A stretch of DNA of 64,000 nt from Cordylochernes scorpioides. Its lineage: Eukaryota; Arthropoda; Arachnida; Pseudoscorpiones; Chernetidae. A program made the position numbers and the translations under genes. Shown in pieces: positions 23,785 through 34,914 of this stretch. Position 1 is the stretch's first letter, and every line of letters starts with the position of its first letter. Below the pieces are notes generated by a model. The model was not told the DNA's origin, made no database searches, and saw nothing but the letters and a program-made list of their open reading frames with translations. The stretch spans positions 18,091,451-18,155,450 of the forward strand of contig CP092874.1 of assembly GCA_030710605.1 (NCBI GenBank), written 5' to 3'.

Positions 23785-25109
23785 CGAGGTGTGTTCAAAA
23801 GGTATCGCGACTTTTGTGTTTTTCAAAAATTATTTATTTATTCATGGATACCTATTTTGTCCCCTTCAAAGTAATCCCCATGAGATATTATACACTTGTG
23901 CCAACGGTTTTTCCAATCTTCGAAGCACTTCAAAAAATCATTTTTTAAAAATCTTTTTCAGCTCCTCCTTCGATGCCGTCTTTATCTCGTCAAGCGTAGC
24001 GTAACGTCGTCCTTTCATGGGCCTCTTCAGTTTAGGGAACAAGAAAAAGTCACAGGGGGCCAGATCTGGGGAATACGGTGGCTGAGAGAGGCATCATTAG
24101 TGTGTTGTTTTTGGCCAAAAAGTCGCGCACAAGCAACGATGTGTGAGCAGGGGCGTTATCGTGGTGCAAAAGCCAATTTTTGTTCTTCCACAAATCCGGG
24201 CGTTTCTGGCGGATTGCTTCGCGCAAATTGCGCATAACTTGCAGATAATATTCCTTATTGACCGTTCTGCCCTGTGAAGAACTCATGATGCACCACGCCC
24301 CTGCAATCGAAGTAAACTGTCAGCAAAACTTTCACATTCGACCGAACTTGGCGCGCTTTTTTCGGTCTTGGTTCGTGCGGCAGCTTCCATTGAGATTATT
24401 GAGCTTTGGTTTCCTCGTCATGACCATAAACCCACGCTTCGTCACCAGTTATGACCCTCTGGAGCAAATTTGGGTCGTCGCGGACAGAGTTCAACATCTC
24501 ATTAGCAATGTTCATGCGATGCTGTTTTTGGTCGCAATTGAGCAATTTTGGTACGAATTCCGCGGCGACCCGTCTCATGCCCAAATCATTGATAAAAATC
24601 GAATGGCACGAGCCAATCGATATGTTTAGGTCCTCAGCAACTTCTCTAACGGTGATTCGACGATTGGCCAATATCATTTTCTCCACTTCATTAATTTTTT
24701 CGTCTGTTGTTGAAGTGCTCGGGCGTCCGGCACGCTCTTCGTCGTTCACATCTTCTCGGCCTTCTGAGAACATTTTGTACCACCGATAAACGTTGCTTCG
24801 GTCCAAGGTAGCTTCTCCGTATGCCACAGTCAACATTCGGAATGCATCCGCGCACTTAATTTCGTTTTTCACACAAAATTTGATACAGGTTCTTTGATCC
24901 ATTTTTTTTTAATAGGTAAAAATCGAAGACGATCCAAAACACCTGCATGCAAAGCAGCTGTCAACAATTAAGTGAACATTCAAAATGGCCGAGCTTGTCG
25001 GCATAAGTGAGAGACATGAGTACCAACATAAAGCCACAAAAAGATCGAAATTCGAATATACGTAACCCGCGAAAATTCAAAATTCGCGATACTTTTTTAA
25101 CACACCTCG
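23785..25109 (-). mobile_element. Mariner element, full length but mutated
   Basis: Inverted repeats CGAGGTGTGTTCAAAAGGTA (23785 inward) and CGAGGTGTGTTAAAAAAGTA (25109 inward), flanked by TA at 23783-23784 and 25110-25111. Length 1,325 bp. Inserted in the 3' part of the DUF4817-type transposon. Confidence 0.9.
23970..24902 (-). pseudogene. Mariner transposase pseudogene
   Basis: DDD-type transposase. The N-terminal 168 codons (24902-24396) are intact: HTH domains, linker (ERAGRPSTSTTDEKI), WVPKLL-type motif as FVPKLL, and first catalytic Asp in ITGDEAWVYG. The frame then stops (TCA to TAA type change in the expected KAQSSQW context). The next segment (24286-24050) holds YYLQVMRNLREAIR and the second Asp in LLHHDNAPAH. 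A frameshift follows at MMP before the expected third Asp motif. At least one nonsense codon and two frameshifts. Wording is close to widespread arthropod mariners, so the copy is not very old. Confidence 0.85.
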
Positions 25110-25310
25110 TATACCAGTGTTATTCGAAAAGTTATAACACTTTGGCCTGCACGACATAATATAAGATGTGGGCAAATGACGAACAAAAAATTACTGTTCA
25201 CAGAAAAAAAAGAGTCAAGATGTGAGGACAGCATTTATTATTCCCATAACCCAAAACAAAGAGCTGCAAAATATAACACATGAGGTAACTGCCTTCTCTC
25301 CTGTATTAGG

Positions 25311-26409
25311 TCACAATCCTTGCTCAATGTGGCGCCCTTCATTCTCAAACACCGCCTGCAGACGATAGATGACAGAATGGTCACAATTAAATAGTTGAAA
25401 TTTATAAAACGTGCCATCTGATAGAAGCCTTCAACATGGCCAATGTGGTAGGCCGACATCGATAAAAACGCGACTTAATGTACCCCCATAACCGAAATTG
25501 TAAGGCGTCAAGTCTGGTGATATTGGAGGCCACTGGTATATAAAGTGGCGACTTATCAACGAATTTCACCGAACGTATCCTTCAGCAATTGTTTGGCACC
25601 GCGGGAGATATGAGGAGGTCCTCCATCTTGCATGAATGTTATTTCGCTTAGTGCTTGTCTGTCCTGCAATATGGGAATAACTTTTTCTCTCAAAAGTTGA
25701 AAATAACGTTCACCAGTTACAAAAACGGTTTAAAAGTTCTTCCATTTATATTTTCAAAGAAAAATGGCCCAAAAATAAAAGAAGTGAACCCACACAAAAC
25801 TCTAACTCTGTGCTGATGAAGTGGTATTTCTGTAAAAATCCTAGGGTTTTCTGTTGCCAAAATGAGTCAGTTTTGAATATTAAATTCTCCCTTTAGATAA
25901 AAGTGAGCATCATCTGTTCTTAGAACATTTGACAGCCAGTTTTCATCAATATCAATTTGCCGGAAAACCCATGCAGCGAATTCTTGACGCTTCTCAAAAT
26001 CGCTGTCTTTCAACTCGTGAAAACTTTGAATTTTGTTAGGGTATTTTCATAGAAAAATTTTAAATGTGTGTTCTCTCCAAACTGTTACATACGAAATCCC
26101 CGTTTGTCGAGAAACTTGTCTAGCACTTACTTCTCCATACGTGGATAACGTTTCAATAGCTTCAGCATTCTGCAAAACCGTAACAGCCACTGACTTGCAT
26201 GTCGATGGTCTTCCACTCCGAGGTTTTGCTTCCAGAGATCCAGTTTCCTCAAAACTTTTAATCAATTGCTTTAGAGAGTAGCAACTCATTGGTCCTTTAC
26301 CGCTTCGAATATCTTTAAAGGAACGAAACGCTCGTAAAGCTTCAGTGGCAGATTCTAAATCACAATTTAAAAAATTCACCAAGAGTGCTTTATCCTGTAG
26401 TGACGGCAT
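25311..26409 (-). pseudogene. DUF4817-type transposase pseudogene
   Basis: Tc1/mariner-superfamily transposase with the N-terminal HTH domain called DUF4817. Start ATG at 26409, inside the target duplication of the LINE. N-terminal 110 residues are open: LLVNFLNCDLESATEALRAF, KPRSGRPSTCKS and a second HTH (VSRQTGISYVTVWR). The core continues in other frames: FAAWVFRQIDIDENWLSNVL, first Asp in RTDDAHFYL, second in FMQDGGPPHI. The third site reads LTPYNF where Asp is expected in TPYDF. The C-terminus ends FENEGRHIEQGL before TGA near 25311. Several frameshifts and stops; inactive. It probably belongs to the TIR pair at 22881 and 34318. Confidence 0.75.
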
Positions 26410-26639
26410 TCCAGGGGGAAGGGGAGAAGTCCGACCACACCTCCTTTCGGTCCCCCCTGGACCCTTGGAATATTTGACCAAATTCTGGCTCGTTTCCAAG
26501 ATGACTAACGTTGCAACGGCACCCATTTTCAAACGAGGAGCAAAACTGATATCTCCAGTAATGCTACCGCGTCCGGGGTAACCGCCGCGTCAGGAGCTGC
26601 AGCTCGAGCTCATGATGATAAATCTACTACGAGGACACA

Positions 26640-28579
26640 ATTCAATCTGCTACAACTCAATATAAATGGTACCCAGAGGAAAATAAAGAGCTGACTTGTC
26701 TTCTCTGTGATAACAATGTACATATTACTTGTCCTCAGGAGACAAAATTGAATCAGAATCTGAGATTCAATATCAACGATTATACAACACTACGAAAGGA
26801 CAGACCGGGAAAATTCGGAGGAGGACTTGCCGTTTTGATTAAAACTCTAGAAATCAAATTTAAGGAAATCGCCTATAATCAGAGTAAGCCTAGAGAAAGC
26901 ACGACAGAAGCTCAGGCAATAGAAATCTATCTCACAGATAAAACGATTCCAATCATAAATGTTTATCACCACGATAATACTAGCATCAATACAGGCCTGA
27001 TAGAGACATTAAATGAAGCGTCTTCGTATATCGCAATCATAATTGGTGATTTTAACGCCGAAAGACCAACTTGAAGATCACCTGTCCAGGATAACAAAGG
27101 TCAGCAGGTTGAGGATATGCTAGCATACCTCGACCTTACACCGTTAAATAACGAAAAGAACACCTATCTCTCTGAGTCCACAGGCACAGAATCCGCAATA
27201 GACATCACAGCGATAAATTACAACATCGCACCCACAACACAATGGAAAATTCTGAAAAGTGCAATCAGTGACCACAGACCAATTTTAACAACCCTAAAAT
27301 TCAAAATTGAGAATTTCCAGCAGAATAAAAGAACACTGGGAAAAAAATCACAGAAAAGCTTGAAGAACTGTGCAACGAAGAATTAAATCACAGAACGATT
27401 GACAAAAAATTGGAAAAATTCTCTTCGAACATATCCAAAGCTGCAAAAGTATCGATACCTAGAGATAGACGTAAAGACCTGTGAATACTTTACTGGAAGG
27501 ACCACAATATCGAGGCAATGATTGCAGAGAGAGACAATATCAATGAACTTCTTAAAACAAATAAAACAGAAGAAATTATAAAGGAACTCATTGAAATTAG
27601 TCACAAAATAGAACAAGAAATTTGGATATTTAAACAAGAAAAATGGGCAGAATTCTGCGAAAAAATGGATCCAAAAAAGGAAAGCCATCATTGGAATATA
27701 ATTAGTGTTATAAAACAATCAAAACCAACACTAATCCTCTAGTACTCTAACCGATATGAATAGCGAGAACGAACAAACAGATGGCTGAAATAATTGCTGA
27801 ATATCTTTCAATCACTTCCAGACTCAGCTATACGAATGAAGGCAGGACTCTAAAAAATAATGTAAACAGGTTAGTTAAATAAGCAAGAAATTACCATCAA
27901 CAAGATATTTACTCGAGAGACTTCACACTGAATGAGCTAAACTCATCAATAGAAAAGTTAGATCCCAAGAGGGCACCAGGAGATGATCTAATCTTTGGTC
28001 AAATGATTAAACACTTTGGAGACGAAGCTAAAATTCAACTCCTAAGAATACTGAAGATTTCCTAGCAAACTGGTAAACTACCAAAGAATTGGAAGATATC
28101 AATTATAGTGCCAATACTGAAACCAAACAAAGGTGCCAAGGAATGCAAGAACTATCGGCCAATAGCTCTTACCAGCATACTTTGTAAAATAACAGAATGA
28201 ATTATCCACTCTAGGCTCATAGTCTGGCCCACTAACAATAATAAAATAAATTTCTACCAAACTGCCTAAAGATCCAGAAACTGTACAACTGATAAACTGT
28301 TCTACTTCTGTCAATCAATAATAGATTTCTAGGAAAAACCACCAAAGAAGACAACGGCCGTATTCCTGGATATGACCTCAGCTTTTGATCGAGTGTAGAA
28401 ATTATTTGAAAGGCTGCACAACATCGGAGTAAGAGGAAACACCTTAATCTGGATTGCAGACTTCTTAAGGGGAAGAAGGATAAAGGTTCGGGTCAATGGA
28501 ACATTTTCCAAGGACCGAAGAATATGGGCTGGTGTACCTCAGGGATCTGTGCTCAGTCCTCTACTCTTCTCGCTATATA
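26640..28579 (+). pseudogene. LINE ORF2, 5' part (endonuclease and RT)
   Basis: The endonuclease begins with LLQLNINGTQRKI and continues with PQETKL, IIGDFNAERP and ISDHRPILTTLKF, the usual APE signature residues (E, DFN, SDH). RT follows with KLDPKRAPGDD-type and NYRPIALTSI motifs, AVFLDMTSAFDRV (motif A Asp), and GVPQGSVLSPLLFSLYIN (motif B), which ends at the gypsy insertion. Stops at several sites (for example after NAERPT and in the FDRV region) and frameshifts make it inactive. Confidence 0.8.
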
Positions 28580-28853
28580 TTAACTGTTGTTTATGTAAAT
28601 AGATGAATATTATTTATATTATTTAAAGCCTCATTATGTAAAAATGTATGTATATATAATTTGGACATTTGTTGTTGGCCATGGTCAAGTTTGAGCTCTT
28701 GTACGTCTAATTACGACACAACAAAAGTGGCGACGAGGATGCGGGATCTACAAAGCCAGTAAAAAGCTGAGGAAAACGGCGTCTATGCAAGTATAACAAC
28801 TACATATTTTAAACTATCTGGATCAAGAAAACAAAGGAGTAGAAAAGATCAGC

Positions 28854-29571
28854 ATGACAAGTTCCAAGTTAATAGTACCATTTATATGCTATAGCCCAGT
28901 GGAGGATACTTCGATCTTTTTGTACAAAAATTTGAGGCTTTCTTTTTGGCATCTGAAGGAGGAGATTAAAGTGCTGATTTTTACCTCGCTACCAGATTCT
29001 GAAACTTTGAAGCAGGGAAGCAACATTTTCTTCCTGGTCTAATGAAAGATCAACCCTATGATACTATCATTCAAAGAATTAAGCTGCATTTGGATCCAAA
29101 GAAGAAAGTGATACCACAGCGATGCAGATTTTTAAAGAGAATTCAACAGGAAGGAGAATCATTTTCGGAATATCTTAGAGAATTGAAACATTTTGCAATA
29201 AATTGTAATTTCGGCGATTTGCTGAGAACCATGATGCGAGACCGTTTTGTGGCTGGAATCAAGTTGGAAAGCCTGCAAAAGAAGCTACTACAAGAAAACG
29301 ACGATGTCACCCTGGATAAAGTTTTTCAGTGGCGATCTCGTTCGAACTGGCGGAGATAAATACAAGAGAATTACAAGATAAATTAGTGGCCAAGATATCC
29401 CCTGTGAATGGAAAAGATAAAAAGGGTGAGTACAATAATAGTATGGTGCAGCAAAGGTCTTTCAGGCAAAGGGGAGAAATAATATGTTATAGATGTGGTG
29501 AAAGACATTCACACGTGGCCTCTGTTTGCCCTCATAGAACAAAGACTTGTTTTAAAATGTAAAAAACTGGG
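28854..29571 (+). pseudogene. gag: Gypsy gag with zinc knuckles
   Basis: Capsid-like region beginning at ATG 28854 and moving through two frames, with QPYDTIIQRIKLHLDP and MRDRFVAGIKLESL matching the fragment at 1180-1724. A third frame has ISFELAEINTRELQDKL, then one CCHC-like knuckle (CYRCGERHSHVASVC) and a second starting CFK(C)KKLGHLSRVC, broken by a stop. Role in the family: virion-like particle core and RNA packaging. Not functional. Confidence 0.75.
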
Positions 29572-29699
29572 TCATTTAAGTAGGGTCTGCAAAGCTAGTA
29601 AAAAAATGTGGGGATGTAAATATGTACAAGAGGACTCTATATATTCTGTACAGGGCGAAATTGATGCCACAATAAATTTAACAGTAGATGAATATTCTT

Positions 29700-31500
29700 T
29701 GTGGCCTGCTACATAGATGATATTTTGGTTGCAGGAAAAGACTTTGAAGATCATGAACAAAAGTTGGATCTAGTGTTTAGATGATTGCTAGAAAAAGGTT
29801 TAAAGTTAAACAGATATAAATGTAAATTTAAAGAGAAATCGGTGGAATATTTAGGGTTTAAAATGGATAAATATGGACTGCATCCCTTAGAAAATAAAAT
29901 TAAAGCAGTGATAGAGGCGCCTGAACCTAAAGAATGTTTCGCAATTAATATCTTTCATAGGACTCTTAATTTATTATTATAGATTCATAAAGAATATAGC
30001 AAACATTTTAGCCTATTCTATCAACTTTTGAATAAAAATTGTAGATGGAATTGGACGAAAGAATATCGAATGTTATTTCAAAAATGTAAATCATTATTAA
30101 TGGACTGTGGACTAGGCGTAATTCTGAGTCATAGACATGATAGAAAGGAAGAATGCCCTATAGCTTTTGCTTCTAGAACATTAACTAAAGCGGAAAAACG
30201 TTTCTCTCAACTAGAAAAGAAAGCGTTGGGCATAACTTTTGGCGTTGAGAAATTCAGACAATACTTACTGGGACGAAATTTTGTATTGGTCACAGACAAT
30301 CGACCCTTAATTCATATATTTTCACCTCATAAACCAATTCCCATATGTGGATCATCCAGAATTAAAAGATGGTCCTTAAAATTAGCTGCATTTTATTATA
30401 CTGTGGAATTTCGAAAAACTAGTGATAATTCCAATGTTGACGCATTGTCACGTCTTCCTTTAGAATCGAGTGGCAGGGAGTCTCTTGATGAAGACCAGGT
30501 ACTTCTTCTCAGGAAGTTGAATGAGGTACCGTTCTCTTTTATGGAGGTGGCATATGAGACACCCCAAGTATTAAGGAATGTTAGAGAAGGCAACTGTGGA
30601 AATTTACAAGGGTGTACCGAGGGAAAACCCACTAGCTCCTTATTATAATATCAATGAGGAATTAAGTTTGGAGTTTGGTTGTCTTCAATGGCGTGAAAGA
30701 GTGGTAATTTCCCAAAAATTAAGATCTTTAATTTTAAATGACTTGCATGAAATACACATGGGGATTATTAAAATGAAGATGATTGCCAGACGGTATTTTC
30801 TGGTGGCCAGGCATAGACAGTAACATCGAGGAATTAACTAGAGAATGTAGAGTATGCCAAGAATCGGCAAGCATGCCCCGGCTACCATCTCGGAATGGAC
30901 TTGGCCCGAAAAACCGTGGCATCAACTTCATCTTGATCTAGCGGGTCCGTTCATGGGAAGAATGTTTTGGTTCTCGTGGACGCATACTCAAAGTGGATAG
31001 AAATTTTTATCATCAAAGATATTACCAGCAAAACGATTATAAATCATCTTAGAGAATTATTTTCCAGATTTGGATTGCCCTAATTTTTGGTTACAGATAA
31101 CGGAAGACAGTTTGTCTCCGGTGAATTCGAGCAATTTACCAAAATGAATGGTATACGGCACACTAAGACCAGTCCGTATAATCCTAGTACAAATGGTTTA
31201 GCTGAGAGATATGTAAGAGAGTTTAAAAACCTTTTGAGAAAGAATAATGGGAAGGATAATTTAGAGACGAATCTACAAAGATTCCTATTTGCTCATAGAG
31301 CATTCCCCCAAACTGTAATAAAGGAATTCCCCCGCGGAACTGCTAATAAAGAGAAGTTTAAGATCAAGATTCTCGAATTTAATACCAAGATGGGAAATCC
31401 GCGAGAGGTATTTCATGAGGCCGTAAGAAGGCAGGGCCAGTTTACTACAGGTTGCGAGGTTTATTTCCGCAACTATGCAACTGGACCTAAATGGAAAAAA
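29700..31500 (+). pseudogene. pol: Gypsy pol remnant (RT, RNase H, integrase)
   Basis: RT motif C appears as YIDDILVAGKDFEDHEQKL at about 29712, then VEYLGFKMDKYGLHP. RNase H segments follow: GLGVILSH, PIAFASRTLTKAEKRFSQLE, LVTDNRPLIHIF, SNVDALSRLP. Then an H2C2 integrase zinc region (about 30740-30880, with CRVCQESA) and the integrase core (LDLAGPFMG near 30940, VTDNGRQFVSGEFEQF near 31090, SPYNPSTNGLAERYV). Multiple stops and shifts. RT palm motifs A and B are absent, with a gag-to-RT deletion near 29690. Confidence 0.75.
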
Positions 31501-32028
31501 TGTACCATTTTGAAATTATTGAGCTACCGTCACTAACTTATAAGTTGCGAGGGCGTCGTGTATAAGAGGCATATCATTCAATTGCGACCTGTGAGAAAGA
31601 AACAAGTGGAGACAAGAAATTTGATACTTCCTCGAACATCAGGAGAGAAGCCTGTAGGTGGAAGTCAGAAATAAAGTGAAGAGGAGGTTCCAGAGGTTAC
31701 ATCAGGAAACAAGGAGGAGACTGCTTCTGTGCACGTGCCCTCTTGCACTCTTAAACCGGAGCCTGCCGCTGTGCAAGTGCCCGTCCGCAGTCCTAGACCT
31801 CAGAGAGCCAGGAAACCCCCAGACCGACTGGAGTATTATTAAGGGGGGAGATGTGTTGTGTATGTAAATAGATGAAGATTATTTGCATTCTTTAAAGTCT
31901 CATTATGTAAGAATATATGTGTATATAAATTGAACATTTTTTGTTGGCCAAACGAAAATAATAAGAGCTAAAAAAGAGTCATGGTCAAGTTTGAGTTGTT
32001 GTACATCTAATTACGACACAACCTTAAC

Positions 32029-33743
32029 AACATCCATCCTCACTGAATACACAGAAGTTGCCTGTTATGCAGATTATATAGCCATATGGCACACAAGTAG
32101 CAGTATAGAAATATCAGAAAAATACTGAACACATCAATGAGAGGACTGGAGAAGTGGGCAATGAAACTCAAAATGACCATAAACCCAATAAAAACAAACC
32201 TATGCGTCTTCTCCACTGACAGGAAAAACAGGCATAAATTTAATCCCAAAATAAGCATAAACAACCAAATAATTGATAAAATCAGAAATCCAAAATACCT
32301 AGGTGTGATCCTTGATGAGGAATTGCGATTTACAGAACACATAATTAGCACCTTAAATAGAGCTACCAGAAAACTAAATATTCTGAGAAGGTTATGTGGA
32401 ACAAATTGGGGAGCAAAACCCAAAATTCTCAGAACAACATACATCACCTTAATAAGGCCAATAATGGAATATGCAACACCTGTTTGGGCTCCCTTAAGTT
32501 CATCACTAAAAAGAAGTCTAGACAGTGTCCAAGCAAAAGAGGCCAAATTAATCACTAGTTCTGTTTCAAATACCAACAATTAGAAAATTCAGAGAGAATG
32601 TGGTCTAGACCTATTTGAGAGCAGAAGACAAGTAAAAACAATAAAATTTACCAATAGCTTAAAAAATAAAGAAACCGAACACATATCCCATAGAACCTAT
32701 TTAAACTGGACACAAAAAGAAAGGTTCAAAAGATCTTCAACACTTCAGCACGACAACAATATTAGAAAAAGCATAAATATGAAACATAATGAAATTCAAA
32801 TTCGAGAATAACCAATATTTCCTACCCCATTGCCATCAAATGTAATCATCAATCTTAACCTGAATGAACCCTGCAATAAAAAAAAAGAGAACAAAAACAT
32901 ACTTAAGAAGAAAGGACTTAACACAATTGGTTTATGCGATCAGATAAATTATTTAACAGCATATACAGATGGATCATCAGACCTTACCATAAGTAATGGA
33001 GGGGCTGGAATTAACATAATACTGCAAGATGGAACATACATCAAAATCAAAGGAGGAGCAAGAAAGATTTCGTCAAACTTCACTTATGAACTGACAGCTA
33101 TCTGGAAATCTCTTGATGTATGCCTTAACCAACCATCCCTGCATCAAGCAGAAGGAATTATAATATAACGTACAACGACTTCATATCCGATCTAGAAGCA
33201 ATTCAGAAGGGCAATACTGAAAATCACACAGAAAATACATTTGTTACTTACTCAACTGATATCATTGGAGAATAACTGCATTCTACAATGGATTCCTGCC
33301 AGTGTTTGGATCATGGGTAATGAAATGGCAGTTGAATTTGCAAAGGAAGCCAGAAAGTTGAGCCAAAGGAAAGAACAAATGTCATTATTTGACGCTAATG
33401 CTTTTGCAAAATACAAGATAATTGAACAAAAAATAAGAAAAGATCAAAATGTGAAATAAATTCCGAGAGAAAAATGACAAAACTATAGCAAGATTCAAAA
33501 CAAAACATTATAAAGGATGACAATACATCTAGATGGCACAAGAACCTATAGAACATGCAACAACTGTCCTGGTGTGGAACTAACACCTACCCACATATTC
33601 TCATGCCCGCAGCCTTGCATAAAATTGATTTAGACCCAGAGCAGCTGCTTTACACACCCAAGATAGTGGACAATGCTGCTACTGCTGTGATAGAGATGCA
33701 TGGAGACATCTGAGGCTCTTAATTGGACACGACAAAAACAACA
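32029..33743 (+). pseudogene. LINE ORF2, 3' part (RT end, RNase H, C-terminus)
   Basis: Resumes after the gypsy TSD. RT motif C survives as CYADYIAIW where YADD is expected (second Asp changed). Then LEKWAMKLKMTINPIKTN, YLGVILDEELRFTEHI and LIRPIMEYATPVWAP. RNase H: AYTDGSSDLTISNGGAG, FTYELTAIWKSLD, and a later WIPASVWIMGNEMAVEFAK segment where the family has WIPGHxGIxGNExAD. A CNNCPG...THIFSCP Cys/His motif lies near 33550. 3' end ACAAAAACAACA. Frameshifted and inactive. Confidence 0.75.
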
Positions 33744-33918
33744 ACGGCATTCCAGAGTAAAATAAATCATCAGAGATAGATAATATTTTTCAAATGAATT
33801 AAAATAAATATAATCGATACTGAGAGAGAGTTGAATTAAAAAAATTAGAAAATTATTATTTTCGAAATATAAATAGCTGAGAGGATTCTCCAGCAAACCG
33901 CATTTAAAATATCAGTTT

Positions 33919-34318
33919 TTTTTTGCTACATGTTTTAATTTGCATATACCTATTTTACATATCTCAGATTGTATTTAAAAATCGTTAACCATTTCTTCTA
34001 ACTTTTGGCGAAATGGTGTTTTATTAATTTATAATTTGATATTATTAGGGTTCTTTCCTGGTATTCAAAAAGGAAAAATACGTGTCGTTCAGTTATATTT
34101 TTCAATTTATCAAACAATTTGGCCGATGAATCGCTAATTCTGGTAGAGCGCCATCTAGCGAATAAAGTTGTAACTAAAATCAATTTCGAATTTTTCATTA
34201 TTTGCCATAAAAAATCCCATTGCATCCTGAACACAATGGTGTTTACCGAATTGCTCTAGCGCAAATATTCGCGGAGTTATTAATTTTTAAAGTTGTGCGG
34301 GACTTTTGGATCACCCTG
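33919..34318 (-). repeat. Right terminal inverted repeat
   Basis: Mirror copy of 22881-23280, ending GGATCACCCTG next to TATA. Confidence 0.85.
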
Positions 34319-34322
34319 TATA

Positions 34323-34670
34323 TAGATATGATCATTCTGAAAATAGAGCAATCCATACTTAAATCATTATATAGTAAAAAGGCATATATTGGATTGAATA
34401 AAAGATTTATCTACCAATATTTCGGCTGGCTGAACGCCAACCTTTATCAAGGCATTACATATTTGTATTCACAAACTCAGCACCGCATGTTACTATCTAA
34501 GCTATGATAATATCTTCAACATTTTAGAACAATTTTCTGATTGTTTTTGCTCTAATTCCTATGAAGGTTAAAGATAGAAACCTTGAATTTGTTCCACCCT
34601 TGATATCTTAAACCTTTATTCCAAAATTTTCATTTGTTATCTCCCAATTGGATTCACAGGTTTAAATCGT
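34323..34670. other. Short flank with Penelope-like 3' hairpin
   Basis: Only a minus-strand motif at 34417-34454 (TTGATAAAGG, hairpin GGC...GCC, then CGAAATA) resembling those found at Penelope element ends. No gene. Confidence 0.4.
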
Positions 34671-34674
34671 ACAA

Positions 34675-34912
34675 AGCAAATAGATTCGAAACTATTATAA
34701 ACGCGTATAATTCTTTTTTAAAAATAAACAATTTCGACTGCCCTTATTGCAATGGAAAAATTAATGGGAGGGCCTGGCTCATCAGTGGTGAACCCTCCCA
34801 GCGGTTTCGTCAGGCCCTCCCATTAATTTTTCCATTGCAGTAAGGGCAGTAGAAATTGTTTATTTTTTAAAAGAATCTTACTCCTCTATAATAGTTTCGA
34901 ATTTTGATAACA
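34675..34912. repeat. Fold-back element with ~100-bp arms
   Basis: Arms 34675-34780 and 34812-34912 are near-perfect reverse complements, with a core of about 30 bases. On the minus strand the core reads GACGAAACCGCTGGGAGGG then TTCACCACTGATGAGCC. Related cores occur at 43368-43420, 44096-44152 and 61535-61588. Confidence 0.8.
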
Positions 34913-34914
34913 GA

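Larger units (their letters stand above)
28585..32023 (+). mobile_element. Ty3/gypsy retrotransposon, decayed
   Basis: LTRs at 28585-28723 (139 bp) and 31854-32023 (170 bp), both starting TGTTGT and ending with CGACACAAC; a 5-bp TTAAC duplication flanks them (28580-28584 and 32024-32028). The 5' LTR is followed by a primer-binding-like AGTGGCGACGAGGA, and a polypurine AAGGGGGGAGATG precedes the 3' LTR. Internal order: gag with zinc knuckles, RT remnant, RNase H, integrase zinc and core domains. The protease and N-terminal RT are missing. Confidence 0.85.
26415..33743 (+). mobile_element. RNase H-bearing LINE, split by a gypsy insertion
   Basis: Flanked by a 12-bp duplication ACGGCATTCCAG (26403-26414 and 33744-33755) with an ACAAAAACAACA tail. 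Domain order: APE endonuclease, reverse transcriptase, RNase H, Cys/His C-terminus. A 3.4-kb gypsy element (28585-32023) sits in the reverse transcriptase. It resembles jockey/I-group elements; presence of RNase H favours the I-like side, but the clade is not settled. Confidence 0.8.
22881..34318 (-). mobile_element. DNA transposon with ~400-bp TIRs, invaded by nested elements
   Basis: The outer ends begin CAGGGTGATCCAAAAGTCCC in mirror orientation and both are flanked by TATA (22877-22880 and 34319-34322), consistent with TA/TATA duplication. The inverted repeats match for about 400 bp with only around ten differences. Inside, the minus strand carries a decayed DUF4817-type transposase (25311-26409). 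Removing a mariner (23785-25109) and a LINE with its gypsy passenger (26415-33743) leaves about 2.8 kb, a normal size for a Tc1/mariner-superfamily element. Assigning transposase to TIRs is inference from this geometry. Confidence 0.75.

Noticed and set aside
22881..34318. Polinton/Maverick or other giant DNA element
   Set aside because: The 11.4-kb span is explained by nested mariner, LINE and gypsy insertions; no integrase, polymerase B or capsid genes of such elements are present.
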